A stretch of DNA of 64,000 nucleotides from Novosphingobium sp. (lineage in GTDB: Bacteria > Pseudomonadota > Alphaproteobacteria > Sphingomonadales > Sphingomonadaceae), in NCBI GenBank assembly GCA_024236175.1, contig JACKKY010000007.1:1-64000 (forward strand), read 5' to 3'. Under the pieces are notes generated by a model. It was not told where the DNA came from. It made no database searches and saw only the letters and a program-made list of their open reading frames with translations. A program made the position numbers and the translations under genes. Shown one piece after another: positions 1 through 7,144 of the stretch (position 1 is the first letter of the stretch; each line of letters begins with the position of its first letter).

Positions 1-692
1 TGGGTGAGCTGACCAAGCGCGCCTGGGAGCAGGACGTGCAGGTGATGATCGAGGGGCCGGGCCATGTGCCGATGCACAAGGTCAAGGAGAACATGGACAA
101 GCAGCTCGAAGCCTGCGGCGAGGCCCCGTTCTACACGCTCGGCCCGCTCGTGACCGACATCGCCCCGGGCTACGACCACATCACCAGCGGCATCGGCGCG
201 GCGATGATCGGCTGGTACGGCACGGCGATGCTCTGCTACGTCACCCCCAAGGAGCACCTCGGCCTGCCCGACCGTGACGACGTGAAAGTCGGCGTGGTGA
301 CCTACAAGCTAGCCGCCCACGCCGCCGACCTTGCCAAGGGCCACCCCGCCGCTAAGGTCCGCGACGACGCGCTGAGCCGCGCCCGCTTCGAATTCCGCTG
401 GCGCGACCAGTTCAACCTGTCGCTCGATCCGGACACGGCGGAGCAATACCACGACCAGACCCTGCCCGCCGAAGGCGCGAAAACGGCGCATTTCTGCTCG
501 ATGTGCGGGCCAAAGTTCTGCTCGATGAAGATCACGCAGGAAGTGCGCGACTTCGCGGCGAAGCAGAACCAGGAGAGCACCGGCTTCATCGCGTCGGACG
601 AGGCGGAAGCCGAGAAGGGCATGGAGGAGATGAGCGAGCTTTACCGCAAGAAGGGCGACAAGCTCTACCTGCCCGAAGAGGAGGTGGAGTGA
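1..692 (+). CDS. thiC: Phosphomethylpyrimidine synthase ThiC, 3' part
   Basis: ThiC is the radical-SAM enzyme that turns aminoimidazole ribotide into hydroxymethylpyrimidine phosphate in thiamine synthesis. The window opens inside the gene in reading frame 3, so only the last roughly 230 residues are present and the start and any TPP riboswitch lie outside. The C-terminal cysteine motif C-x2-C-x4-C (CSMCGPKFC, near nt 496-522), which binds the 4Fe-4S cluster in this family, is intact, as is the conserved GPGHVPMHK stretch. The gene stops at 690-692, facing a convergent PhnA-domain gene. A second, diverged copy of its last 40 or so codons lies at 1071-1193. Confidence 0.97.
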   Translation, partial: GELTKRAWEQDVQVMIEGPGHVPMHKVKENMDKQLEACGEAPFYTLGPLVTDIAPGYDHITSGIGAAMIGWYGTAMLCYVTPKEHLGLPDRDDVKVGVVTYKLAAHAADLAKGHPAAKVRDDALSRARFEFRWRDQFNLSLDPDTAEQYHDQTLPAEGAKTAHFCSMCGPKFCSMKITQEVRDFAAKQNQESTGFIASDEAEAEKGMEEMSELYRKKGDKLYLPEEEVE

Positions 693-733
693 GCCGCAAG
701 GCGCTCCACCCAGTCTGACGGCGCGCGCGGGCG

Positions 734-1042
734 CTAGCGCTTCTTCACGAATTCCGCGCGCAGGACGAGGCCCTTGATGCCGGGATATTTGCAGTCGATC
801 TCCTGCGGGTCGCCGGTCAGCCGGATCGACTTGATCAGCGTGCCCTGCTTCAGCGTCTGGCCTGCGCCCTTCACCTCAAGGTCCTTGATCAGCGTCACCT
901 GATCGCCGTCGGCCAGCAGGTTGCCGACCGCATCGCGCACTTCCACGGCATTCTCGGCTGCCTGCTTCGCGGCCAGCTCCGAAGCGGGCATCCACTCGCC
1001 GCTTGCCTCGTCATAGACGTAGTCTTCGTCGTCACTGCTCAC
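734..1042 (-). CDS. PhnA-domain protein (YjdM family), short form
   Basis: This 102-residue protein matches the C-terminal PhnA domain: the run VTLIKDLEVKG, the KQGT turn and the IKGLVLRAEFVKK end are characteristic. The family is called alkylphosphonate utilisation PhnA, but no reaction is established for it. The N-terminal zinc ribbon of the longer members is missing and is replaced by about 25 acidic residues. I start it at a GTG preceded by AAGGAG at good spacing; a longer frame back to 1141 would run over the thiC relic and has no ribosome site. It converges on thiC and does not look foreign in base composition. Confidence 0.85.
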   Translation of the reverse strand: MSSDDEDYVYDEASGEWMPASELAAKQAAENAVEVRDAVGNLLADGDQVTLIKDLEVKGAGQTLKQGTLIKSIRLTGDPQEIDCKYPGIKGLVLRAEFVKKR

Positions 1043-1070
1043 GTCAGGTGTCTCCTTTGACCGGGAGCGT

Positions 1071-1193
1071 ATGGCAGGGGATCGCTCTGCTGGCCAGTGG
1101 GACGAGAAGGACGCTGGCTGCGCAATGGAGGAGATGAGCAAGCTTTCTCGGGAGAAGGGAGAAAGACTGTACTTACCGCAGGATGGCCAGTAG
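1071..1193 (+). pseudogene. Degenerate second copy of the thiC 3' end
   Basis: In frame from 1071 to the TAG at 1191-1193 the DNA reads a thiC-like C-terminus. It contains MEEMSKLSREKGERLYLP, against MEEMSELYRKKGDKLYLP at the end of the intact gene (614-677), and a preceding acidic stretch that also aligns (DEKDAGCA against DEAEAEKG). It stops at the homologous place. It is too different from the local thiC to be a recent duplication and has no start of its own. The AT-rich island begins immediately after it, so it probably came in with the island or marks the recombination site. Confidence 0.75.
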
Positions 1194-1221
1194 AGTTACG
1201 GAGTGCGTCTGGGAGACAAGA

Positions 1222-2226
1222 ATGACCAAAGAGATTGAACAGGGCACAGCCGATTTAGAGGCTAAAGACCGCCTTCGATTGAGCGTCTCACTTGTCACTC
1301 AGGGTGACCACCAGTTTTACACGTTGACTATGTATAGCGATGTTCTAGCGGAAACATGCAAGGTTACGACCCGGAAAGAGGACCCCAAGAGGGGATTTCA
1401 AAGGACACTCGATGAGCGTCGAGCTAAGGAAATTGCAAGATATATTGATGACGAGAATGGGACGATCCCTAACTCAATCGTACTTTCCGCTCAGCCAGAG
1501 GCGAATCTGAAAATTGTTGGGCGCGGCAAGACGCTTGAATTTACTAACACGCCCGGTGCCTTTCTTATTCTTGATGGCCAGCATAGAGTTTACGGTTTTT
1601 CTATGGCGCGAACAAGACTTCGCGTCCCCGTTGTGATTTACAATGGCCTAAGCAGAAAAGAAGAAACTCGACTTTTTATTGATATTAATACTAAGCAGAA
1701 ACCCGTTCCGTCACAATTACTATTAGATATAAAGCATCTCGCTGACATAGAGACGGAATCGGAGGAGGCTCTAAGGAATATTTTTGACCGTTTTGATACC
1801 GACAAGAGAAGTGCTCTCAAAGGATACATGTCACCTGCTGAAGCCGCGAAGAACAAGTTGACGAGAGTGACTTTTAATCAAGCCATTAAGCCAAACCTTT
1901 CTCTGTTCTCAGGGCGAGAGCCAGACGAAATATACTTGATATTGAATGCATACATTCTAGCCGTGCGTTCAGAGATAGAAAAGAAATCGAGTGAATTTAT
2001 TCTTAACAAGCCTGTTGTTTTTCGGGCATTTATGGGAATATTCAAGTATGTTGCCCAAAGAATGGTAGATAAGTATGGTGGGGATTACACGCCGACAAAT
2101 TTTCAACAGATAATCGCTCCAGTATTTCAAAATATGCAAATTAGAAAACTTGAGAAGCCGGGAACCAGTTGGTCAAAGCTGCAAGATTACCTCGAAATTA
2201 GACTAGCAAGCAAGTTAACATTGTAG
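1222..2226 (+). CDS. DGQHR-domain protein (DndB/DpdB-like)
   Basis: This 334-residue protein carries the diagnostic DGQHR motif at residues 118-122 (LILDGQHRVYGF) and the companion FIDINTKQKPV segment near 152-162. DGQHR proteins include DndB and DpdB, which act with DNA modification clusters; the fold is related to the ParB and sulfiredoxin group. Solitary members have no proven role, and no dnd or dpd genes are near. I start at the ATG preceded by GGGAG at 6 nt rather than the ATG at 1183, which lies inside the thiC relic. The gene is strikingly AT-rich against its surroundings, with AT-ending codons, so it is horizontally acquired. It lies 8 nt upstream of the next gene and is probably cotranscribed with it. 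Confidence 0.85.
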   Translation: MTKEIEQGTADLEAKDRLRLSVSLVTQGDHQFYTLTMYSDVLAETCKVTTRKEDPKRGFQRTLDERRAKEIARYIDDENGTIPNSIVLSAQPEANLKIVGRGKTLEFTNTPGAFLILDGQHRVYGFSMARTRLRVPVVIYNGLSRKEETRLFIDINTKQKPVPSQLLLDIKHLADIETESEEALRNIFDRFDTDKRSALKGYMSPAEAAKNKLTRVTFNQAIKPNLSLFSGREPDEIYLILNAYILAVRSEIEKKSSEFILNKPVVFRAFMGIFKYVAQRMVDKYGGDYTPTNFQQIIAPVFQNMQIRKLEKPGTSWSKLQDYLEIRLASKLTL

Positions 2227-2234
2227 GTATTTCT

Positions 2235-3176
2235 ATGCAATTCGGCGCAGGTCTGCGATCGATAATTATACGCGATCTCGCACGCTCTCGGATGGAGTAC
2301 GGCGGGTTCAATGCATATTGCCAATCTGCAGATATTGTTCCGATGGAAAGTCTAGATACGGGCTGTAATGAATTTCAGATTCAAGACGAGGAGCGATTTC
2401 AGCGCTTCTTAGCGGGAGATTTTGAAAGATTTACGCTTGCAGCTATTGAAAGCTTCTATCGGTCACGATCTGCAGGAACAGATCTGAGCTTTACGGCTTG
2501 GAGGCTGTTGGAATCGTACTACGCAGCTTTCTTTGCTGGACACGCGATAATGAGAGCTCTTGGCGGCGGCGTGTCATACCTTGCCAGCAGCGAGGCAAGT
2601 CGAATCAGGCAGATTGCAGACCTCTATGGCCTCTCAGATTTTGATCTGGCGGCAGGTTCGGTCTTTTTCGAAATCCTTGAGCAAGATGGCAGTTGGCGGC
2701 TCACCATCCGCTCTGGGACCCGCGGGAAGGGGGTGCATGATGGATTTTGGAGAGACTTCTGCGATTTTATCCAAAGGAGAGCCGAAAAGTCTGTGGCAGA
2801 AGGTGGTTCTGATGCGACAGACTTGTTAGCAGCTACTGTTGCTCTGACGGACAGAATTTTGGTTGGTGGCAATGGCACCGCCAGTTGGTTGGCCGAAACT
2901 CGCAACGCGATTAACTACCGTCACGAGTTAAATGCGTGGTTTCCTTATCATAAGTCGCTTGATGTCAATTTCCGTGAACGGTTGTTGGGTCCAGATGCCG
3001 AGTCTGTCTTTCGAATTGATTTATCTAGAGCAAGGGAAACACTGCCATTGTTTGAAAATTTAAACGCAAAGATCGTTCATATTCTTTGGGATGTGGCTGA
3101 GTTATTTCAATCTATATCAAAGAAGTCAGGACACTTTGGTAATCGATATTCGCGAATGATCGCATTGATGGTGTAG
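2235..3176 (+). CDS. Uncharacterised protein with HEPN-like Rx6H motif
   Basis: I do not recognise the whole family of this 313-residue soluble protein. Two things point to a HEPN fold: a helix reading WRLLESYYAAFFAGHA (residues 89-104), typical of the first HEPN helices, and RNAINYRH at 223-230, which fits the Rx4-6H catalytic motif with the usual polar residue after Arg. HEPN proteins with this motif are commonly RNases in toxin and abortive-infection systems. It follows the DGQHR gene by 8 nt and shares its low GC, so the two form one foreign operon. The ribosome site is weak, which would suit translational coupling. The RNase role is inference. Confidence 0.7.
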   Translation: MQFGAGLRSIIIRDLARSRMEYGGFNAYCQSADIVPMESLDTGCNEFQIQDEERFQRFLAGDFERFTLAAIESFYRSRSAGTDLSFTAWRLLESYYAAFFAGHAIMRALGGGVSYLASSEASRIRQIADLYGLSDFDLAAGSVFFEILEQDGSWRLTIRSGTRGKGVHDGFWRDFCDFIQRRAEKSVAEGGSDATDLLAATVALTDRILVGGNGTASWLAETRNAINYRHELNAWFPYHKSLDVNFRERLLGPDAESVFRIDLSRARETLPLFENLNAKIVHILWDVAELFQSISKKSGHFGNRYSRMIALMV

Positions 3177-3225
3177 TTTTCCGATCGGAGCTCAATTCCC
3201 CTTCCATCCCGCTCAATCCTCCCCA

Positions 3226-3255
3226 TCTCGGGTGGTGACCAAACCACACCCGAGA
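3226..3255 (+). promoter_or_regulatory. Inverted repeat in the hpf leader
   Basis: TCTCGGGTG (3226-3234) and CACCCGAGA (3247-3255) form a perfect 9-bp stem with a 12-nt loop. The 3' arm touches the AGGAG ribosome site at 3255-3259, which precedes the hpf ATG at 3269. The hairpin could modulate access to the start, but there is no T-run, so it is not a typical terminator. Confidence 0.45.
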
Positions 3256-3268
3256 GGAGCGCGCCCCA

Positions 3269-3613
3269 ATGCAGGTCCAGTTCAATTCCGACAGTTCGGT
3301 CATGGGCACGGCGAACGTCGCCGAGCGGATCGAGGCGCAGGTGCGCGACAGGCTTGCGCGGTTCGAGGATCGGCTGACCCGGATCGAAATCCACGTCCGC
3401 GACGAGAACGGGCGCAAGCACGGGGCGGACGACAAGGCCTGCACGATCGAGGCGCGCCCGCGCGGCGGCCGGGCGATCGGCGTCACCGAACATGCGGCCA
3501 ATGTCGACGATGCCGCGCGCAAGGCGGCGACCACGCTCGCCCAGCGGCTCGACCGCCATTTCGGCAAGGGCGGCCGCCACGCCCACGACCCGCGTCCCGA
3601 CAAGGTGCTGTGA
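3269..3613 (+). CDS. hpf: Ribosome hibernation-promoting factor (HPF/RaiA family, short form)
   Basis: The 114-residue protein has the S30AE/sigma-54 modulation fold signature: MQVQFNSDSS at the start, ERIEAQVRDRLARFEDRLTRIE in the first helix and strand, then IEARPRGGRAI. Such proteins bind the 30S subunit in stationary phase and inactivate ribosomes. It lacks the C-terminal dimerisation domain of long HPFs, and its variable tail is basic (DRHFGKGGRHAHD). A good AGGAG site lies 9 nt before ATG. It stands alone, downstream of the AT-rich island, and returns to native high GC, which marks the island's right edge between about 3180 and 3220. Confidence 0.85.
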   Translation: MQVQFNSDSSVMGTANVAERIEAQVRDRLARFEDRLTRIEIHVRDENGRKHGADDKACTIEARPRGGRAIGVTEHAANVDDAARKAATTLAQRLDRHFGKGGRHAHDPRPDKVL

Positions 3614-3623
3614 TTGGTGGATA

Positions 3624-3743
3624 GCCCACCCCGCTGCGACTAGCCTCGCTACCCGCTCGGCAAGTCTCGCTCCCCTCCCAAAGCCTGTCCTGAGCGGCCG
3701 GCCTGCCGGCCAGCCGAAGGGCGGGAGGGGTTGGGGGGTGGGC
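3624..3743. repeat. Intergenic repeat with GCCCACCCC inverted ends, copy 1
   Basis: The 120-bp stretch is bounded by GCCCACCCC and GGGGTGGGC and contains nested complementary CCCTCCC/GGGAGGG arms. The left half (gctgcgactagcctcgct onward) is nearly identical to the copy at 11417-11498. Its centre carries an extra GC-rich palindrome around GGCCGGCCTGCCGGCC. It lies between hpf and the AbrB promoter. Confidence 0.8.
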
Positions 3744-3782
3744 ATGGCTCAGACTGGCCTTTCCACTCCGCCGATATCGCAA

Positions 3783-3818
3783 TTGTCCGGCAACGCATTG
3801 TGCGTTATAACGCCCGTA
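3783..3818 (+). promoter_or_regulatory. Promoter and palindromic operator of the AbrB-Doc module
   Basis: TTGTCC (3783-3788) and TATAAC (3806-3811) are separated by 17 bp, a good sigma-70-type promoter. The perfect 12-bp palindrome GCGTTATAACGC (3802-3813) covers the -10 box, as expected for autorepression by the antitoxin. The ATG lies only 7 nt after the -10 box and has no Shine-Dalgarno, so the transcript is predicted to be leaderless. Confidence 0.65.
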
Positions 3819-4045
3819 TGAACGCGACGCTCAAAATCACGAAGATCGGCAATTCCGCCGGGGTCATCCTGCCCAAGGAAGTGCTGGCGCGCCTGCGCGC
3901 GGGCGTGGGGGACACGCTGCATGTCACCGAAGCGCCCGACGGCATCCGGATCACCGCCGCCGACCCCTCTTTTGCCGAGCAGATGGAAGTCGCCGAGCGC
4001 ATCATGCGGCGGGACCGGAACGTTTTGCGCGCGCTGGCGAAGTGA
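3818..4045 (+). CDS. AbrB/MazE-type antitoxin
   Basis: This 75-residue protein is a swapped-hairpin AbrB/MazE DNA-binding domain: LKITKIGNSAGVILPKEVLARLRAGVGDTLHV is followed by DGIRIT, then a short acidic and basic tail (residues 48-75) that would bind the toxin. It should neutralise the Doc toxin encoded 119 nt downstream and repress its own promoter through the palindrome overlapping the -10 box. I chose the ATG at 3818 because it begins exactly where this fold begins and where the leaderless transcript should start; the upstream frame is repeat DNA. Confidence 0.85.
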   Translation: MNATLKITKIGNSAGVILPKEVLARLRAGVGDTLHVTEAPDGIRITAADPSFAEQMEVAERIMRRDRNVLRALAK

Positions 4046-4070
4046 TCCCGATTACACGGCATGCTTGCTT

Positions 4071-4147
4071 CGTTACCCCAGCGGAAGCCGGGGTTTCGGG
4101 CGGAAGAGCGGCAACCTGAGATGCCGGCGTTCGCTGGCATGACGATC
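4071..4147. repeat. REP-like doublet inside the AbrB-Doc operon
   Basis: Two copies of a short palindromic unit face each other: CGTTACCCCAGCGGAAGC at 4071-4088 and, inverted, ATGCCGGCGTTCGCTGGC at 4121-4138 followed by ATGACG. Each can fold alone and the pair can fold together. The unit resembles those at 9375-9400 and 10176-10312. Confidence 0.7.
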
Positions 4148-4164
4148 AGGCCGGGGGTGGGCGA

Positions 4165-4566
4165 ATGAGCGGCAAACCTGTCCGGTTCGAACCCGCCTGG
4201 GTGAAGGAAGCGGTCGCGCTGGCAGTTCACGACCGCCAGCTTGCCGAACACGGCGGAGGCGTTGGCGTTCGTGACCGGGGCGGGCTGAACTCCGCGCTGG
4301 CCCGACCGCGCAACCGTTGGGAAAATGGCGAAGACGATCTCGCGGTGCTTGCCGCCGCCTATGCCTTCGGTATCGTCCGCAATCATCCTTTCGTTGATGG
4401 AAACAAGCGTTCGGGATGGGTCGTCGCAAACCTGTTTCTGGAGCTCAACGGCAGTGGATTGGCGTTCAACGAGGTTGAAGCGATAGGCGTGGTGGAATCA
4501 CTTGCCGCCGGAGACCTGACCGAAGACGAACTGGCCGACTGGTTCCGCGAGAAGATCGCCCGCTAG
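4165..4566 (+). CDS. doc: Doc-family (Fic fold) toxin
   Basis: The 133-residue protein has the Doc form of the Fic motif, HPFVDGNKR at residues 74-82, in the right place for a death-on-curing toxin. Doc of phage P1 phosphorylates EF-Tu and stops translation; the same role is inferred here. The N-terminal substrate region (HDRQLAEHGG...RDRGGLNSAL) is also typical. It pairs with the AbrB-like antitoxin 119 nt upstream, a wider gap than usual because a REP doublet lies between them. No strong ribosome site precedes the ATG (GGGTGGGCG). Its end overlaps the convergent yaiI end by 4 nt. Confidence 0.9.
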   Translation: MSGKPVRFEPAWVKEAVALAVHDRQLAEHGGGVGVRDRGGLNSALARPRNRWENGEDDLAVLAAAYAFGIVRNHPFVDGNKRSGWVVANLFLELNGSGLAFNEVEAIGVVESLAAGDLTEDELADWFREKIAR

Positions 4567-5030
4567 CCCCGCCCCAGCTTCACCAGCACCTTGTCCAGCT
4601 CCTGCAGGAAGCGTGAGCGGTCCGCCTTGTTGAACGGGGGCGGTCCGCCGGTGATCCCGTCCATCCCGGCGCGCAGGTCGGCCATGATCGCGCGAGTGGC
4701 GATGGCGCTGCCGATGCTGGCGGCGTCGAACGGCTTGCCGTTGTGGGCGAGGACCTGCGCCCCTGCCTGGAGGCAGCGTTCGGCCAGCAGGATGTCGCCG
4801 GTGATCACCACACTGCGCGGCCCGGCGTGCTCCGCGATCCAGTCGTCCGCCGCGTCGAAGCTGTCGCTCACCACCACCCGCCGGACGAGATCGCTGCGGG
4901 GAATGCGGAAGGCGCTGTTGCTGACGACGGCGACGGGCACCTTGTGGCGCTCGGCGACCCGGTAGATCTCCTCCTTCACCGGGCAGGCGTCGGCATCGAC
5001 GAGGATCTGCGGTTGCGCCGGGCTGTCCAT
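4563..5030 (-). CDS. yaiI: YaiI/YqxD (UPF0178) family protein
   Basis: The 155-residue protein has the family's signature pieces: ILVDADACPVKEEIYRVA at the start, VVSNSAFR, VVVSDSFDAADDWI, VITGDILLAERCL and NGKPFD, with the conserved C-terminal FNKADRSRFLQELD. The fold belongs to the PIN-like nuclease group and the conserved Asp residues fit a metal site, but no substrate is known. I start at the ATG at 5030, where homology begins; the open frame continues upstream to 5294 across the aqpZ promoter and does not look coding. It converges on doc and diverges from aqpZ. Confidence 0.88.
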   Translation of the reverse strand: MDSPAQPQILVDADACPVKEEIYRVAERHKVPVAVVSNSAFRIPRSDLVRRVVVSDSFDAADDWIAEHAGPRSVVITGDILLAERCLQAGAQVLAHNGKPFDAASIGSAIATRAIMADLRAGMDGITGGPPPFNKADRSRFLQELDKVLVKLGRG

Positions 5031-5184
5031 CGCTGCCCCGTCGCACGGGTGCGCCGGGCGTGCAAGCGCGGGCCGCGCTTCTGCGCTGCAACGGCCCGCT
5101 GCGCCGGAGCAAAAGTTAACGCCGTTGCCGCCTGGCCGAATCGGCCTATTCTCGCCCGCGGGAATTGTGAGGATGGAGAAGGGT

Positions 5185-5898
5185 ATGCTGCGGCAGTTAT
5201 CGGCCGAATTCTTCGGCACTTTCTGGCTTGTTTTCGGCGGTTGCGGATCGGCTGTGCTGGCCGCCGCCTTTCCCGAGCTCGGCATCGGCTTCACCGGTGT
5301 GGCGCTCGCGTTCGGGCTTACGGTGGTGACGATGGCCTATGCGGTGGGCGGCATTTCCGGCGGGCATTTCAACCCGGCGGTCTCGCTCGGACTGGCGCTG
5401 GCGAACCGCTTCGCGTGGAAGGACCTGGTGCCCTACTGGATCGTGCAGGTGGCCGGCGCGGTGGCGGCGGGCGCGGTGCTGCTCGCAATCGCCTCGGGCC
5501 AGGCCGGTTTCACGCCCGGCGGCTTCGCCTCGAACGGGTACGGCGAGCTTTCGCCGGGCGGCTACGCGCTGCATGCCGCGCTGCTGATAGAGATCGTGCT
5601 GACCGCCGGCTTCCTGATCGTGATCCTGGGATCGACCTCGAAAGCCGCCCCGGCCGGCTTCGCGCCGCTGGCGATCGGCCTGGCGCTCACGCTGATCCAC
5701 CTGATCTCGATCCCGGTGACCAACACCTCGGTCAATCCCGCGCGGTCGACCGGCGTGGCCCTGTTCGCCGAGACCGGCGCGATGGGCCAGCTCTGGCTGT
5801 TCTGGGTGGCGCCGCTGGTCGGCGCGGCGGTCGGCGCGCTGATCTGGCGCGCGCTGCTGATGCCCGGCGAGGCGCCGGAAGGCATCGGCGGGGAGTAA
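5185..5898 (+). CDS. aqpZ: Aquaporin Z
   Basis: The 237-residue MIP-family water channel of the inner membrane shows six hydrophobic segments and both NPA boxes (GGHFNPAVSLG and TNTSVNPARSTG), followed by the aquaporin-type Arg. The N-terminus MLRQLSAEFFGTFWLVFGG aligns with E. coli AqpZ from its first residue, which fixes the start; GGAG lies 6 nt before it, while the in-frame ATG at 5173 has no site. It is a single gene, divergent from yaiI, with a terminal extension of about ten residues. Confidence 0.95.
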   Translation: MLRQLSAEFFGTFWLVFGGCGSAVLAAAFPELGIGFTGVALAFGLTVVTMAYAVGGISGGHFNPAVSLGLALANRFAWKDLVPYWIVQVAGAVAAGAVLLAIASGQAGFTPGGFASNGYGELSPGGYALHAALLIEIVLTAGFLIVILGSTSKAAPAGFAPLAIGLALTLIHLISIPVTNTSVNPARSTGVALFAETGAMGQLWLFWVAPLVGAAVGALIWRALLMPGEAPEGIGGE

Positions 5899-6026
5899 GG
5901 CCGAGGCTGCGCGGCTCCGGCTTGCGCGCCGGGGCCGGGCGGCCCGGCCCGTCGCCTTTGCCCGCCGATCGTGTTAGGCTTGCTTTGCCGTCCAAAGCGG
6001 ACGGGAGAGGACAGAGGGAGAGAACC

Positions 6027-6587
6027 ATGCGCATCGAGCTACCCGAGGAATACCAGGACCGGCCGATGGAGCACGTCGCCAAGGTCTATGCGCCGCAGAT
6101 CGTCGGCGCGGCGGGCATCTACGGCACCGCGCCCTACCAGCACAGCAAGCTGTCGCTGCGCGAGCTGGAAGGCGCGCGCTATCGCACCGCGCTGATCAAC
6201 GGCTGCAACACATGCACCGCCTTTCGCGGCGGGCGCGATTTTCCCGGCATGTTCGAAAGCTTCGACGGCGACCTGGAGAATTCGGTCTACACGCGCGGCC
6301 CCGCGCCGGACGAGGACTTCTACGCCAATGTCGAGAACTGGCGCGACTACGAGGGCTATTCCGAACGCGAGCGGCTTGCCATCCGCTATGCCGAGGGGAT
6401 GGGCCTCACCCCCCACGACATCGCCGCAGACGAGGAATTCTGGGAGCGCGCTCGCGCCGCTTTCAGCGACGAGGAACTGGTCGACATGACCTATTCGATC
6501 GGCGCCTGGATGGCCAACGGCCGCGCGCTGCACGTGCTCGGCCTCGATGCCGTGTGCGCCTGGACACCGGCCAGCCAGGCCGCCTGA
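6027..6587 (+). CDS. Carboxymuconolactone decarboxylase-like (AhpD-fold) protein
   Basis: The 186-residue protein has the AhpD-fold pattern: a helical domain with NGCNTCTAF, a C-x2-C pair at residues 61-64 that in AhpD-like members is redox active, and later a run of conserved acidic and aromatic residues (YSERERLAIRYAEGM). The exact substrate is unknown. The ATG has GAGGGAGAG upstream. The following SnoaL-like gene starts 15 nt later, so the two are probably one operon. The long open frame continuing upstream to 4743 is antisense to yaiI and out of frame with aqpZ, and is not part of the gene. Confidence 0.8.
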   Translation: MRIELPEEYQDRPMEHVAKVYAPQIVGAAGIYGTAPYQHSKLSLRELEGARYRTALINGCNTCTAFRGGRDFPGMFESFDGDLENSVYTRGPAPDEDFYANVENWRDYEGYSERERLAIRYAEGMGLTPHDIAADEEFWERARAAFSDEELVDMTYSIGAWMANGRALHVLGLDAVCAWTPASQAA

Positions 6588-6601
6588 GGAGAGTAACGGA
6601 C

Positions 6602-7078
6602 ATGGAAACGAAGGAACAGGCGCTCACCAAGGCGCACGGCCCCAATTCGCGCCGGACGATCGAGTATTCCTATGTGATGAAAGGCATCCTCGACGATGCA
6701 AAGCTGCCCGGCTTCACCGACGCGCAGTGGGACCCGCTCGGCGATCTGGTCAACATCCCCCGTTTCGAGCGCACCGGCAATTTCATGGAAGTGGTGAACT
6801 GGCAGCAATACGTCCCGCTGCTTTCCACCTGGTCGAAGGCGACCGGCTGGACCTTCGATGTGCGCCGCATCACCGAAGGCGAGGGCTATGCGATCCTCGA
6901 GCTGACCGAGCATGCCGACTATCCCGACCGGCAGGAGACCTACAATTCCGTCTCGATCTACGAATTCGACGACGACGGCAAGCTGGTGAGGCTCGGCATC
7001 TTCCTGCAGATGAAGGCCCCGCCCGAGGCCAACCAGGCCCACCAGTGGGACCTCGAAGGGGTCGGCGCGCAGAGCTGA
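6602..7078 (+). CDS. Uncharacterised protein, possibly NTF2/SnoaL-like fold
   Basis: The 158-residue protein has no catalytic motif that I recognise. The pattern of an N-terminal helical part (residues 1-50), then strands ending in YNSVSIYEFDDDGKLVRLGIFLQM, resembles SnoaL/NTF2-like proteins, where such a barrel binds small hydrophobic molecules. It follows the AhpD-fold gene by 15 nt (AGGAG in between) and precedes a DUF1772 gene by 66 nt, so it is likely part of a small metabolic operon. Its function is unknown. Confidence 0.7.
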   Translation: METKEQALTKAHGPNSRRTIEYSYVMKGILDDAKLPGFTDAQWDPLGDLVNIPRFERTGNFMEVVNWQQYVPLLSTWSKATGWTFDVRRITEGEGYAILELTEHADYPDRQETYNSVSIYEFDDDGKLVRLGIFLQMKAPPEANQAHQWDLEGVGAQS

Positions 7079-7144
7079 CGCCCCGCCGCCCGCTTCCCCC
7101 GGACGCACAACCACCCATCCCCGCAAGGAGCCGCAGGAGTCCTC

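Noticed and set aside
1..692. TPP riboswitch for thiC
   Set aside because: It would lie upstream of the start of thiC, which is outside the window.
4175..4200. TCCGGTTCGAACCCG, which looks like a tRNA T-arm
   Set aside because: It lies in the 5' part of the doc coding sequence and no acceptor or anticodon arms can be formed around it.
4743..6026. Long open frame running into the AhpD-fold gene
   Set aside because: The upstream part is antisense to yaiI and out of frame with aqpZ; only the part from 6027 has homology and a ribosome site.
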